In this document: one piece after another, positions 38,042 through 45,964 of the stretch
How the letters are laid out: the number at the start of each line of letters is the position of its first letter
Position numbering within the stretch: position 1 is the first letter of the stretch
The notes under the pieces: generated by a model
What the model saw: the letters and a program-made list of their open reading frames with translations, nothing else
Database searches by the model: none
Told to the model about the DNA's origin: nothing
Assembly: GCF_014648415.1 (NCBI RefSeq)
Contig: NZ_BMRB01000006.1
Coordinates: 186,001-250,000 of the forward strand
From: Actinokineospora fastidiosa
GTDB taxonomy: Bacteria > Actinomycetota > Actinomycetes > Mycobacteriales > Pseudonocardiaceae
Direction: 5' to 3'
Length of the DNA: 64,000 nt
Made by a program: the position numbers and the translations under genes

Positions 38042-39229
38042 TCAGCCCTTCGGGACGGTGATGATCAGCGCGTCGCCCTGGCCGCCACCGCCGCACAGCG
38101 CGGCCGCGCCCACGCCGCCGCCGCGGCGCTTGAGCTCGTAGGCCAGGTGCACCAGGACCCGCGCGCCGGACGCGCCGATCGGGTGGCCGAGCGCGATCGC
38201 GCCGCCGTTGACGTTGACGATGTCCGGGCTGACGCCCAGCTCGCGGGTCGAGACGACGCCGACCGCGGCGAACGCCTCGTTGATCTCGACCAGGTCCAGG
38301 TCGGCGGCCTGCAGGCCCTGCTTGGCCAGCGCCGCCTTGATCGCGTTGGACGGCTGCTCGTGCAGGCTCGCGTCCGGACCGGCCACGACGCCGTGCGCGC
38401 CGATCTCGGCGATCCAGGTCAGGCCCAGCTCCTCGGCCTTGGCCTTGCTCATCACGACCACGGCGGCCGCGCCGTCGGAGATCTGCGACGCCGAGCCCGC
38501 GGTGATGGTGCCGTCGGCGGCGAACGCCGGGCGCAGCTTGGCCAGGCCCTCGGCGGTGGTGTCGGCGCGCACGCCCTCGTCGGTGTCGAACACGACCGGG
38601 TCGCCCTTGCGCTGCGGGATGCTGACCGGCGCCAGCTCCTCGGCGAAGCGGCCCTCCTTGATGGCCGCGGCGGCGCGCTGGTGCGACGCGGCGGCGAAGG
38701 CGTCCTGCTCCTCGCGGGTCAGGCCGTAGCGGGCGTTGACCTTCTCCGTGGACGCGCCCATGGCGACCTGGTCGAACGCGCAGAACAGGCCGTCGTACGC
38801 CATGTGGTCCAGCATCGTGACGTCGCCGTACTTGAAGCCGGAGCGGGACTTGGGCAGCAGGTGCGGCGCCTGGGTCATCGACTCCTGGCCGCCCGCGACG
38901 ATGATGTCGAACTCGCCCGCGCGGATGAGCTGGTCGGCCAGCGCGACGGCGTCGAGGCCGGAGAGGCAGACCTTGTTGATGGTCAGGGCGGGCACGGTCA
39001 TCGGGATGCCCGCGGCCACGGCCGCCTGCCGGGCCGGGATCTGGCCCGCGCCCGCGGTGAGCACCTGGCCCATGATCGTGTACTGGACCTGCTCGGGCTT
39101 GACGCCCGCCTTCTCCAGGGCCGCCTTGATGGCGATGCCACCGAGCTGCGCGCCGGTGAAGTCCTTCAGGGAGCCGAGCAGACGGCCAATGGGGGTGCGG
39201 GCCCCCGCGACGATGACGCTTCCGGACAC
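38042..39229 (-). CDS. Acetyl-CoA C-acetyltransferase (thiolase)
   Basis: 395 aa, thiolase II length. The acyl-accepting Cys is in [12 protein letters not shown] (about residue 90), with [13 protein letters not shown], the active-site His region [19 protein letters not shown] and the second Cys in [13 protein letters not shown]. It condenses two acetyl-CoA to acetoacetyl-CoA or cleaves it. It precedes meaB by 2 bp. GTG start with AGGAGA upstream. The gene order thiolase-meaB next to mce recurs in other actinobacteria. Confidence 0.93.
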   Translation of the reverse strand: MSGSVIVAGARTPIGRLLGSLKDFTGAQLGGIAIKAALEKAGVKPEQVQYTIMGQVLTAGAGQIPARQAAVAAGIPMTVPALTINKVCLSGLDAVALADQLIRAGEFDIIVAGGQESMTQAPHLLPKSRSGFKYGDVTMLDHMAYDGLFCAFDQVAMGASTEKVNARYGLTREEQDAFAAASHQRAAAAIKEGRFAEELAPVSIPQRKGDPVVFDTDEGVRADTTAEGLAKLRPAFAADGTITAGSASQISDGAAAVVVMSKAKAEELGLTWIAEIGAHGVVAGPDASLHEQPSNAIKAALAKQGLQAADLDLVEINEAFAAVGVVSTRELGVSPDIVNVNGGAIALGHPIGASGARVLVHLAYELKRRGGGVGAAALCGGGGQGDALIITVPKG

Positions 39230-39329
39230 AGCGGTCTCCTAGGCGACGAGAGCGAACGAGCGTTAACCGGCACCATACTCGCGCGTGACCGCCTCGACAC
39301 GGGGCTGTGTGAGTAGCCGCACAGGAAAA

Positions 39330-39345
39330 GTTACCGGCGAGTAGT
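39330..39345. promoter_or_regulatory. Palindromic operator candidate upstream of mce
   Basis: GTTACCGGCGAGTAGT fits the TACY-N4-RGTA pattern. It ends 14 nt before the mce ATG and covers the spacer upstream of the -10 box TATCGT (39348-39353), a position suited to repression. The divergent thiolase start is 100 bp away. Confidence 0.5.
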
Positions 39346-39347
39346 CG

Positions 39348-39353
39348 TATCGT
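39348..39353 (+). promoter_or_regulatory. -10 box TATCGT of mce (leaderless)
   Basis: TATCGT lies 6 nt before the ATG at 39360. The intervening CTTCTT cannot serve as a ribosome site. Confidence 0.4.
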
Positions 39354-39359
39354 CTTCTT

Positions 39360-39806
39360 ATGCCGGAAGCGCTGAAGCAGTTCGTGACCGCGGTGGACCA
39401 CGTCGGCATCGCCGTGCCCGACCTGGACGTGGCCATCTCCTTCTACCGTGACAACTTCGGCCTCGTCTGCGCGCACGAGGAGACGAACGAGGAGCAGGGC
39501 GTCCGCGAGGCCATGATGCGCGCCCCCGGCGACGACGGCGCCGGGACCGCCGTCCAGCTGCTGGCCCCGCTCACGCCGGAGTCGACGATCGCTAAGTTCA
39601 TCGGCCGAAGCGGCCCGGGGTTGCAGCAGCTGGCCTACCGGGTAACCGACGTCGAAGCCGCAGCCGACGCCCTGCGCGCCAACGGTCTGCGCCTGCTGTA
39701 CGAGAAGGCGAGGCGCGGGACCGCGGGCAGCAAGGTGAACTTCGTGCACCCGAAGGACGCCGGTGGCGTCCTGGTCGAGTTGGTCGAGCCCGGGGAGGCG
39801 CATTGA
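39360..39806 (+). CDS. mce: Methylmalonyl-CoA epimerase
   Basis: 148 aa, VOC fold. Metal ligands are His in VDHVGIAVPDL (residue 14), Gln/His region in GLQQLAYRVTD, and Glu in GVLVELVEP. SKVNFVHPKDAGGVLVEL is the family end. It interconverts (2R)- and (2S)-methylmalonyl-CoA in propionyl-CoA or ethylmalonyl-CoA routes, alongside meaB next door. The stop overlaps the start of the next gene (TTGA). Confidence 0.93.
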   Translation: MPEALKQFVTAVDHVGIAVPDLDVAISFYRDNFGLVCAHEETNEEQGVREAMMRAPGDDGAGTAVQLLAPLTPESTIAKFIGRSGPGLQQLAYRVTDVEAAADALRANGLRLLYEKARRGTAGSKVNFVHPKDAGGVLVELVEPGEAH

Positions 39807-40108
39807 GCACCGCCGTCATGAACACCGCCGACATCACCCTCACCCGCGACGGCAGGCCGGTCCGCGCCACCCTCACCTGGTGGCACCACGGCTGGCTGGA
39901 GTACGCCCTGCGCCTGGACGGCCCGACCGGCGTCGTCGAGGCCGTCGAGGACTCCTGGTTCGCCGCCATCACCGAGATCGCCCGCGATCTGGCGGCCGCG
40001 GGCTACGAGCTGCCCGAGCCCCCGCAGGAGGGCCCCGCCACCAACCCCGACGAGCACCGCGCCCGCTGGGTGTCCTGGCTCGGCGAGGGTTTCCCGACTC
40101 CCCGATAG
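39803..40108 (+). CDS. Small hypothetical protein coupled to mce
   Basis: 101 aa if TTG at 39803 is used (overlap TTGA with the mce stop), or 96 aa from ATG at 39818. It is soluble and Trp-rich (LTWWHHGWLEYALRLDG, EDSWFAAI, RARWVSWLGEGFP). I recognise no family. The overlap with mce implies co-translation, but a metabolic role is only inference. It converges on the LysR gene across 20 bp. Confidence 0.65.
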   Translation: MSTAVMNTADITLTRDGRPVRATLTWWHHGWLEYALRLDGPTGVVEAVEDSWFAAITEIARDLAAAGYELPEPPQEGPATNPDEHRARWVSWLGEGFPTPR

Positions 40109-40128
40109 CACCGCGGCCGCCCGGACGA

Positions 40129-41064
40129 TCAGTTCCCCAACCAGGACAGGTAGTCCGGGCGGCGCTGGGCGTAGGCCCAGTACGCGTCGCAGGCCAGGCG
40201 GAGGACGACGTCGAAGTTGTCCGCCAGTGGGCTGTCGGCGCGGCAGGCGAGGATGTGGCGCATCCGCACCGGGTCGCCTTCCAGGGGTTTGACCAGGACG
40301 CCGTCGCCGCAGGCGAAGACGGCCTGGCACGGGGTGACCGCGCGGCCCGTGGCGACGAGTTCGCGGATCGGGGTGCCGTCGGAGACGGTGTAGAGCACGC
40401 GCGGGGTGAAGCCCGCTTCCCCGCACACCGCGTAGAAGCAGTCCGGCCAGCCCGCGCCGTCGTACGGGGTCAGCGCCCACGGCTCGTCGGCCAGGTCGGA
40501 CAGGGCCACCGACGCGCGGTCGGCCAGCCGGTGCCGCTCGGACATCGCCACGAACACCGGCTCCACCGCGATCACCTGCGACAGCACGGTCGCGGGCGGG
40601 CGCAACGCGAAACCGGGGTAGTCCACCAGCGCCGCGGCGTCCAGCCGGTTCGCCATCAGCAGGTCCCACAGCACCCGGGGCGAGTACTCCGTCCGCAGGT
40701 GCACCTCGGCGTCGGGCAGCTGGTCGCTGAGCCGGTCGGCCAGGCCCACCGACACCGCGCCCGCGATCCCGCCCAGCCGCACGACCGGACCGGCGGCGAG
40801 GCCGCGGCGGTCGGAGTCGCGGCGCAGCTCGTCCATCGCCAGCAGGACGCCGCGGGCGCGGGTGAGCAGGGACTGGCCCAGCGGGGTCGGGGTGACGCCC
40901 TTGCGGTCGCGGACGAAGACCTGGGCGCCCAGCTCCCGCTCGACGCGCTGCAGCTGGGCGGTCAGCGCTGGCTGGGACACGCCGAGCAGCGCGGCCGCCC
41001 GGGACACGCTGCCCGCGTCGGCGATCGCGCACAGGGACGTGAGATGACGCAGTTCCAGCTCCAT
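40129..41064 (-). CDS. LysR family transcriptional regulator
   Basis: 311 aa. The N-terminal HTH is ELRHLTSLCAIADAGSVSRAAALLGVSQPALTAQLQRVERELG (residues 3-46), followed by the linker helix and a substrate-binding domain (LRTEYSPRVLWDLL, YDGAGWPDCFYAVC). It is divergent from the secreted M64 peptidase across 138 bp that contain two palindromes, one of LysR-box type. Control of itself and the peptidase is plausible. The start is fixed by ATG at 41064 at the HTH; the longer frame to 42255 is a shadow of the neighbour. Confidence 0.9.
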   Translation of the reverse strand: MELELRHLTSLCAIADAGSVSRAAALLGVSQPALTAQLQRVERELGAQVFVRDRKGVTPTPLGQSLLTRARGVLLAMDELRRDSDRRGLAAGPVVRLGGIAGAVSVGLADRLSDQLPDAEVHLRTEYSPRVLWDLLMANRLDAAALVDYPGFALRPPATVLSQVIAVEPVFVAMSERHRLADRASVALSDLADEPWALTPYDGAGWPDCFYAVCGEAGFTPRVLYTVSDGTPIRELVATGRAVTPCQAVFACGDGVLVKPLEGDPVRMRHILACRADSPLADNFDVVLRLACDAYWAYAQRRPDYLSWLGN

Positions 41065-41114
41065 CGACCCGCAGGATAGGACGCACGGGCGCGGTCCCGA
41101 CAGATCCATAGCGC

Positions 41115-41133
41115 CCCAGTTATCCCCACTGGG
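41115..41133. promoter_or_regulatory. LysR-type box candidate
   Basis: CCCAGT-N7-ACTGGG is a 19-bp dyad with perfect 6-bp arms, 50 bp upstream of the lysR start and 70 bp upstream of the M64 start. A second dyad, GGTAG-N4-CTACC (41162-41175), lies nearer the peptidase. Confidence 0.45.
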
Positions 41134-41202
41134 ATTTTCCGGCGACGCCGCGACTGGGAACGGTAGGGCTCTACCCTGCCCCTTACCCCCGGAGGCGTTC
41201 CC

Positions 41203-42462
41203 ATGCGCATCCTCTACCCGGCCCTGGCGCTGGCAGCCGCCGTCGGCCTGACACCCCTGCCCGCGGTGTCGCAGCCCGTCGCGACGGAATGGCGGGAGGT
41301 GTTCTCCCCCGACGGCGCCATCACCCGGGTGCGCGTCCCCGTCGAGGTCGACCCGCCGCTCACCCCGCAGGACACCGTCCAGGCGCAGGCCGCCGACGTC
41401 ATCCCGATCCAGGACACCGGCCCGTCCGACTCGCGCTTCGACATGGTGATCGTCGGCGACGGCTACACCTCGTCGCAGCTGGGCCTGCTGCGCCAGCACG
41501 CGGAGTCGAAGTGGGCCGAGATCGCCGCGACCGCGCCGTGGAACAAGTACCGAGGCTCGGTCAACGTGTGGCTGGTCAACGTCGTGTCCAACCAGTCCGG
41601 TGTGGACAACGACCCGCAACAGGGCGTCTACCGCGACACCGCGCTGGACATGCACTTCTGGTGCGGCGGCATCGAGCGGCTGCTGTGCCTGAGCGAGTCC
41701 AAGGCGCAGGCGTACGCAGCGCAGGCGCCCGGCGTCGACGCCATCGTGGCGGTGGGCAACACCACCAAGTACGGCGGCGCGGGCTATCCGAGCCTGGCGA
41801 CGGTCTCCGGCGGCAACGAGCAGGCGGGCCGCATCGCCATCCACGAGCTGGGCCACTCCGTCGGCGGCCTCGCCGACGAGTACTACACGCCCGGCACCAC
41901 CTACCGGGGCGGCGAGCCGAGGGAGCCCAACGTCACCACCGACCCGCGCGGCGGCAAGTGGGCGTCCTACCTGGGCCGCACGACCCCCGACGGCGGCACG
42001 ATCGGGGCGTACCAGGGCGGGCACCAGTACGAGTACGGCATCTACCGGCCGTCCCAGGACTCGTTGATGCGCAACATCACCAAGCCGTTCAACTCGGTGA
42101 GCCTGGATGTGATGGACCGGGCGATCGCCGCGAGGATCAGCGGCGGTGGCGGCGGCTGCACCGCCTTCCCGGCCACCCGCACCGGCTCGCTGTCGGCAGG
42201 CGGCTCCGCCTACCAGCCCGACGGCTCGTACTTCCAGGCCGCGTCCGGCGCCCACCGCGCCTGCCTGGACGGCCCGTCGGGCGCGAACTTCGACCTCGAA
42301 CTGCTGAAGTGGAGCGGCTCGGCCTGGCAGACGGTCGCCTCGGCGCGGACGTCGAGCGCCGACGAGACCCTGGCCTACACGGGCACGTCCGGCTACTACG
42401 TCTACCGGATCACCTCGGCCACGGGCTCCGGCTCCTACACCGTGGGCTACAGCGCCCCGTGA
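41203..42462 (+). CDS. Secreted M64 family zinc metallopeptidase
   Basis: 419 aa. The N-terminus MRILYPALALAAAVGLTPLP is a Sec signal with cleavage near residue 25. The catalytic domain begins DSRFDMVIVGDGYTSSQ and holds the zinc motif IHELGHSVGGLADEYY (about residue 210), as in IgA peptidase M64. GGGGC links to a C-terminal beta domain (residues 318-419, AYQPDGSYFQAASGAHRACLDG) like pre-peptidase C-terminal domains, which is often cleaved after export. GGAGGCG precedes the ATG. A strong hairpin follows the stop. Confidence 0.9.
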   Translation: MRILYPALALAAAVGLTPLPAVSQPVATEWREVFSPDGAITRVRVPVEVDPPLTPQDTVQAQAADVIPIQDTGPSDSRFDMVIVGDGYTSSQLGLLRQHAESKWAEIAATAPWNKYRGSVNVWLVNVVSNQSGVDNDPQQGVYRDTALDMHFWCGGIERLLCLSESKAQAYAAQAPGVDAIVAVGNTTKYGGAGYPSLATVSGGNEQAGRIAIHELGHSVGGLADEYYTPGTTYRGGEPREPNVTTDPRGGKWASYLGRTTPDGGTIGAYQGGHQYEYGIYRPSQDSLMRNITKPFNSVSLDVMDRAIAARISGGGGGCTAFPATRTGSLSAGGSAYQPDGSYFQAASGAHRACLDGPSGANFDLELLKWSGSAWQTVASARTSSADETLAYTGTSGYYVYRITSATGSGSYTVGYSAP

Positions 42463-42469
42463 CGGCCAG

Positions 42470-42504
42470 CGGGGTGGCGGCGGCCCGCGCCCGCCGCCAC
42501 CCCG
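42470..42504. terminator. Strong bidirectional hairpin
   Basis: A perfect 14-bp stem (42470-42483 with 42491-42504) closes a 7-nt loop. It sits between the stops of the M64 peptidase and the opposing POT transporter (8 and 10 bp away). No T-run follows. Confidence 0.8.
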
Positions 42505-42513
42505 TGGTTCGAG

Positions 42514-43977
42514 CTATCGCACCCCGTTCATCAGGCGCTTGACCACCGGGGAGAGCGCGAACATGATCGCGCCGATGACCAGCGCGCCCAGGCCCAGCAG
42601 GCCGAAGTAGGCCGGTTCGCTGTCCTTGGTGTAGTACTCCGCCAGCGCGCCCGCGACCGAGGAACCGAGCGCGATGGACAGGTAGAACAGCGCGACCATC
42701 TGCGCGCCGAACGCGCGCGGGGCCAGCTTCGTCGACAGGGACAGGCCCACCGGGGACAGGCACAGCTCGCCCAGCACGAAGATCACCAGGACGAGCACCA
42801 GCAGCAGCGGGTTGACCACGCCGTCGCCCTTGGTGAAGCCCATCAGCGCCATCACCAGGAACGCCACGCCCATCGCGGCGACGCCCATGCCGAACTTGAT
42901 CGGCGTCGACGGCTGGCGGTCGCCCAGGCGCACCCACAGCGCCGCGAACACCGGCGCCAGCAGCACCACGAACAGCGGCTCCACCGAGTTGAACCACGCG
43001 GGCGGGATGCTGAAGAAGCCGAGCGCGTCGAGGTCCAGCCGCTGCTCGGCGTAGATGGCCAGCACGGTGAACTGCTGCTGGAACAGCGACCAGAACCCGA
43101 AGCTGACCAGGAACATCGGGATGAACGCCACCACCCGCTGCCGCTCGACCCGGTCCACCCGCTTGCTCGTCAGCAGCATCGCGAACAGCATCACGGCCGC
43201 CACCGAGATGACCCAGGTGACCACGGTCGCCAGGTTGTCCGGCCCGACCACGCCGGTCACGACCAGCACGACGATGGCGGCCGCGCCCAGGGCGATGACC
43301 GCGAACGCCCGCACGCGCTCGGCGCCCGCGATCGGGTTGGGCACCTCGCGGCCCGCGGGCGGCAGGTTGCGCCGCTGCAGGATGTACTGGCCCAGCCCGA
43401 ACGCCATGCCGACCGCGGCCAGGCCGAAGCCCCAGTGGAAGCCGACCTTGTCCTGCAGGAGCCCGGTCAGCAGCGGTCCGGCGAGCGCGCCGATGTTGAC
43501 GCCCATGTAGAAGATCGAGAACCCGGCGTCGCGGCGGTCGTCGCCCTCGGCGTAGAGCAGGCCGACGAGGACCGTCGCCGTGGCCTTGAGCCCGCCGGAG
43601 CCCAGCGCCACGCAGATGAGGCCGATGGCCACGCCCGCGACGCCCGGCACGACGGCCAGCGCGATGTGGCCGCAGAGGATCAGGACGGCGCTGTAGAGCA
43701 GGGTGCGCTCGGGTCCGAACAGGCGGTCGGCGACCCACGAGCCCGCGATCGTCGCCAGGTAGACCGATCCGCCGTACGCGCCGACGATGCCCGCCGCCAC
43801 GGCCTCATCGAGGCCGAGACCGCCCTCGTTGACGCTGAAGTACAGGTAGTACAGCAGGATCGCTTGCATCCCGTAGTAGGAGAAGCGCTCCCACATCTCG
43901 GTGCCGAAGAGGTTCGCCAGCCCTCGTGGGTGTCCGAAAAAACCTTTCGGCTTCGTTTCCTCGGTAGAGGTTGCCAT
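42514..43977 (-). CDS. POT/PTR2 family proton-coupled peptide transporter
   Basis: 487 aa from ATG at 43977, with about 14 membrane helices as in bacterial POTs. The proton-coupling motif ExxERFxYY is present as EMWERFSYYGMQA (residues 28-40). GAYGGSVYLATIAGSWVADRLFG and FSIFYMGVNIGALAGPLL are further PTR2 signatures. It imports di- and tripeptides. TACGGT lies 7 nt before the start with no ribosome site. Its neighbour is a secreted peptidase, so the two might supply peptides together; that link is inference. Confidence 0.92.
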   Translation of the reverse strand: MATSTEETKPKGFFGHPRGLANLFGTEMWERFSYYGMQAILLYYLYFSVNEGGLGLDEAVAAGIVGAYGGSVYLATIAGSWVADRLFGPERTLLYSAVLILCGHIALAVVPGVAGVAIGLICVALGSGGLKATATVLVGLLYAEGDDRRDAGFSIFYMGVNIGALAGPLLTGLLQDKVGFHWGFGLAAVGMAFGLGQYILQRRNLPPAGREVPNPIAGAERVRAFAVIALGAAAIVVLVVTGVVGPDNLATVVTWVISVAAVMLFAMLLTSKRVDRVERQRVVAFIPMFLVSFGFWSLFQQQFTVLAIYAEQRLDLDALGFFSIPPAWFNSVEPLFVVLLAPVFAALWVRLGDRQPSTPIKFGMGVAAMGVAFLVMALMGFTKGDGVVNPLLLVLVLVIFVLGELCLSPVGLSLSTKLAPRAFGAQMVALFYLSIALGSSVAGALAEYYTKDSEPAYFGLLGLGALVIGAIMFALSPVVKRLMNGVR

Positions 43978-43984
43978 GTAGGTG

Positions 43985-43990
43985 ACCGTA
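43985..43990 (-). promoter_or_regulatory. -10 box TACGGT of the POT gene (leaderless)
   Basis: TACGGT on the minus strand ends 7 nt before the ATG at 43977; no Shine-Dalgarno between. Confidence 0.4.
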
Positions 43991-44005
43991 CGACACACGG
44001 CAACC

Positions 44006-44031
44006 CGCGACCGGGGCGCGCCCCGGTCGCG
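44006..44031. terminator. Perfect 26-bp palindrome after the SPW gene
   Basis: Two 13-bp arms beginning CGCGACCGGGGCG meet without spacer and are exact reverse complements. It starts 15 bp after the SPW gene stop, so it probably ends that transcript before the POT promoter at 43985. A DNA-binding role is possible since a hairpin would need to open 4 central bases. Confidence 0.65.
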
Positions 44032-44046
44032 GTTGTCCTACCTCAC

Positions 44047-44418
44047 CTAGTGCGAGCCCGCCATCCGGTGCGCGGCCTGGGCCATCGGCAGGGCCGCGGC
44101 GCCGACGATGAAGGTCAGCGCGCCGAGGATCCACGACGTCCAGGCGATGCCCTCCAGGTCGGAGTAGCCCATCACCCACGGCGAGATGAACAGCAGGACG
44201 CCGAGGACCATCTGCATCGCCTCACCGGCCACCATGCCCGGCCGGGCCAGCGACACCAGCCCGTCCAGCGCGATGAGGGCGCCGAGGATCACCATGGTCC
44301 AGGTCGCGGCGGTGTCCGTGGCCATCCACAGCGGCGACAGCAGCGCCACCAGGCCCAACACCACCTCCGCCCAGTCGTGCGGGCGGGTCCACGGGCGAGC
44401 GTGCACGGGTGTGCTCAT
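44047..44418 (-). CDS. SPW repeat membrane protein
   Basis: 123 aa from ATG at 44418, with a GGAGGTGG ribosome site. Four hydrophobic helices are arranged as two repeats, each with the SPW tryptophan motif: ALLSPLWM and FISPWVMGY. The SPW family is found in many bacteria but has no known function. It stands alone, divergent from ccrA. Confidence 0.88.
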   Translation of the reverse strand: MSTPVHARPWTRPHDWAEVVLGLVALLSPLWMATDTAATWTMVILGALIALDGLVSLARPGMVAGEAMQMVLGVLLFISPWVMGYSDLEGIAWTSWILGALTFIVGAAALPMAQAAHRMAGSH

Positions 44419-44542
44419 CGAGACCACCTCCACCGAGACAGGAGATCCCGCTCAAATCCTCCGCCGCTCCCGACACGGGGTCAACCGGCGAATCCGGTCC
44501 CACCGATCGGGTGCCATCGCTCACATCGTGCGCTTCTGAATC

Positions 44543-44558
44543 GCTACTCGACAGTAAC
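44543..44558. promoter_or_regulatory. Palindromic operator candidate upstream of ccrA
   Basis: GCTACTCGACAGTAAC fits TACY-N4-RGTA. It ends 35 bp before the GTG of ccrA and overlaps a possible -10 (TAACCT, 44555-44560). The flanks (GCTAC..GTAAC) equal those of the site before the 3-hydroxyacyl-CoA dehydrogenase. Confidence 0.5.
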
Positions 44559-44593
44559 CTCCACCAAACCCGTGCCGTCACTGGAGGAGCGCC

Positions 44594-45925
44594 GTGCAGA
44601 AGATCCTCGACGCCATCATGGCCGATGAGCTGGACACGATCGGCGAGTTGCCGGTCCCCGACACCTATCGCGGGGTCACGGTCCACGCCGACGAGGTCGA
44701 GATGTTCGCCGGGGTGCCGTCCCGCGACAAGGACCCGCGCAAGTCGCTGCACCTCGACGAGGTGGCGACCCCCGAGCTGGGCCCCGGTGAGGCGCTCGTG
44801 GCCGTGATGGCCAGCGCCATCAACTACAACACCGTGTGGACCTCGATCTTCGAGCCCGTGTCCACCTTCAAGTTCCTGCAGCGCTACGGCAAGGTCTCGC
44901 CGCTGGCCAAGCGGCACGACCTGCCCTACCACGTGGTCGGGTCCGACCTCGCGGGCGTCGTGCTGCGCACCGGCCCCGGCGTGCACAACTGGAAGCCCGG
45001 CGACGAGGTCGTCGCGCACTGCCTCAACGTCGAGTTGGAGAGCCCCGACGGGCACAACGACACGATGATGGACAGCGAGCAGCGCATCTGGGGCTTCGAG
45101 ACCAACTTCGGCGGCCTCGCCGAGATCGCGCTGGTCAAGGCCAACCAGCTGATGCCGAAGCCGGACCACCTGACCTGGGAGGAGGCCGCCTCCCCCGGGC
45201 TGGTCAACTCCACGGCGTACCGGCAGCTCGTCTCGACCAACGGCGCCAACATGAAGCAGGGCGACGTCGTGCTGATCTGGGGCGCCTCCGGCGGCCTCGG
45301 CTCCTACGCCACCCAGTTCGCGCTCAACGGCGGCGCGATCCCGGTGTGCGTGGTGTCCAGCCCGGAGAAGGCCGAGATCTGCCGCGCGATGGGCGCGGAG
45401 CTGATCATCGACCGCAATGCCGAGGGCTACCGGTTCTGGAAGGACGAGGAGACCCAGGACCCGAAGGAGTGGCAGCGCTTCGGGGCCCGGATCCGCGAGC
45501 TGACCGGCGGCGAGGACCCCGACATCGTCTTCGAGCACCCGGGCCGGGAGACCTTCGGCGCGTCGGTGTACGTCACCCGCCGCGGCGGCACGATCGTGAC
45601 GTGCGCGTCGACCTCGGGGTTCATGCACCAGTACGACAACCGGTACCTGTGGATGAACCTCAAGCGCATCATCGGCTCGCACTTCGCGAACTACCGCGAG
45701 TCGTGGGAGGCCAACCGGCTCATCGCCAAGGGCCTGATCCACCCGACGCTGTCGAAGACCTACGAGCTGGCCGAGACCGGGCAGGCGACGCTGGACGTCC
45801 ACCGCAACGCCCACCAGGGCAAGGTCGGCGTGCTGTGCCTGGCTCCGGAGGAGGGCCTCGGGGTCCGCGACCACCAGCTGCGGGCACGCCACCTGGACAA
45901 GATCAACCGGTTCCGGGGCGTGTAG
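44594..45925 (+). CDS. ccrA: Crotonyl-CoA carboxylase/reductase
   Basis: 443 aa medium-chain dehydrogenase/reductase. Diagnostic stretches are HLDEVATPELGPGEALVAVMASAINYNTVWT, YHVVGSDLAGVV, IWGFETNFGGLAEIALV and the NADPH-binding LIWGASGGLGSYATQ; CO2-binding Asn and His residues lie in the FEHPGRETF and HQYDNRY region. It reductively carboxylates crotonyl-CoA to ethylmalonyl-CoA, for C2 assimilation or polyketide extender units. The start is GTG with GGAGGAG. It is followed 39 bp later by a FilP-like gene. Confidence 0.95.
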   Translation: MQKILDAIMADELDTIGELPVPDTYRGVTVHADEVEMFAGVPSRDKDPRKSLHLDEVATPELGPGEALVAVMASAINYNTVWTSIFEPVSTFKFLQRYGKVSPLAKRHDLPYHVVGSDLAGVVLRTGPGVHNWKPGDEVVAHCLNVELESPDGHNDTMMDSEQRIWGFETNFGGLAEIALVKANQLMPKPDHLTWEEAASPGLVNSTAYRQLVSTNGANMKQGDVVLIWGASGGLGSYATQFALNGGAIPVCVVSSPEKAEICRAMGAELIIDRNAEGYRFWKDEETQDPKEWQRFGARIRELTGGEDPDIVFEHPGRETFGASVYVTRRGGTIVTCASTSGFMHQYDNRYLWMNLKRIIGSHFANYRESWEANRLIAKGLIHPTLSKTYELAETGQATLDVHRNAHQGKVGVLCLAPEEGLGVRDHQLRARHLDKINRFRGV

Positions 45926-45951
45926 GGAGCGTAGGGCGCAGGCCTTCCGGG

Positions 45952-45957
45952 TAGCGT
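45952..45957 (+). promoter_or_regulatory. -10 box TAGCGT of the FilP-like gene (leaderless)
   Basis: TAGCGT ends 7 nt before the ATG at 45965. No ribosome site is present. Confidence 0.4.
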
Positions 45958-45964
45958 AGTGGGT

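Noticed and set aside
37080-39803. 907-codon ORF joining meaB to an upstream region
   Set aside because: Upstream of 38039 it is the thiolase gene and mce antisense in other frames.
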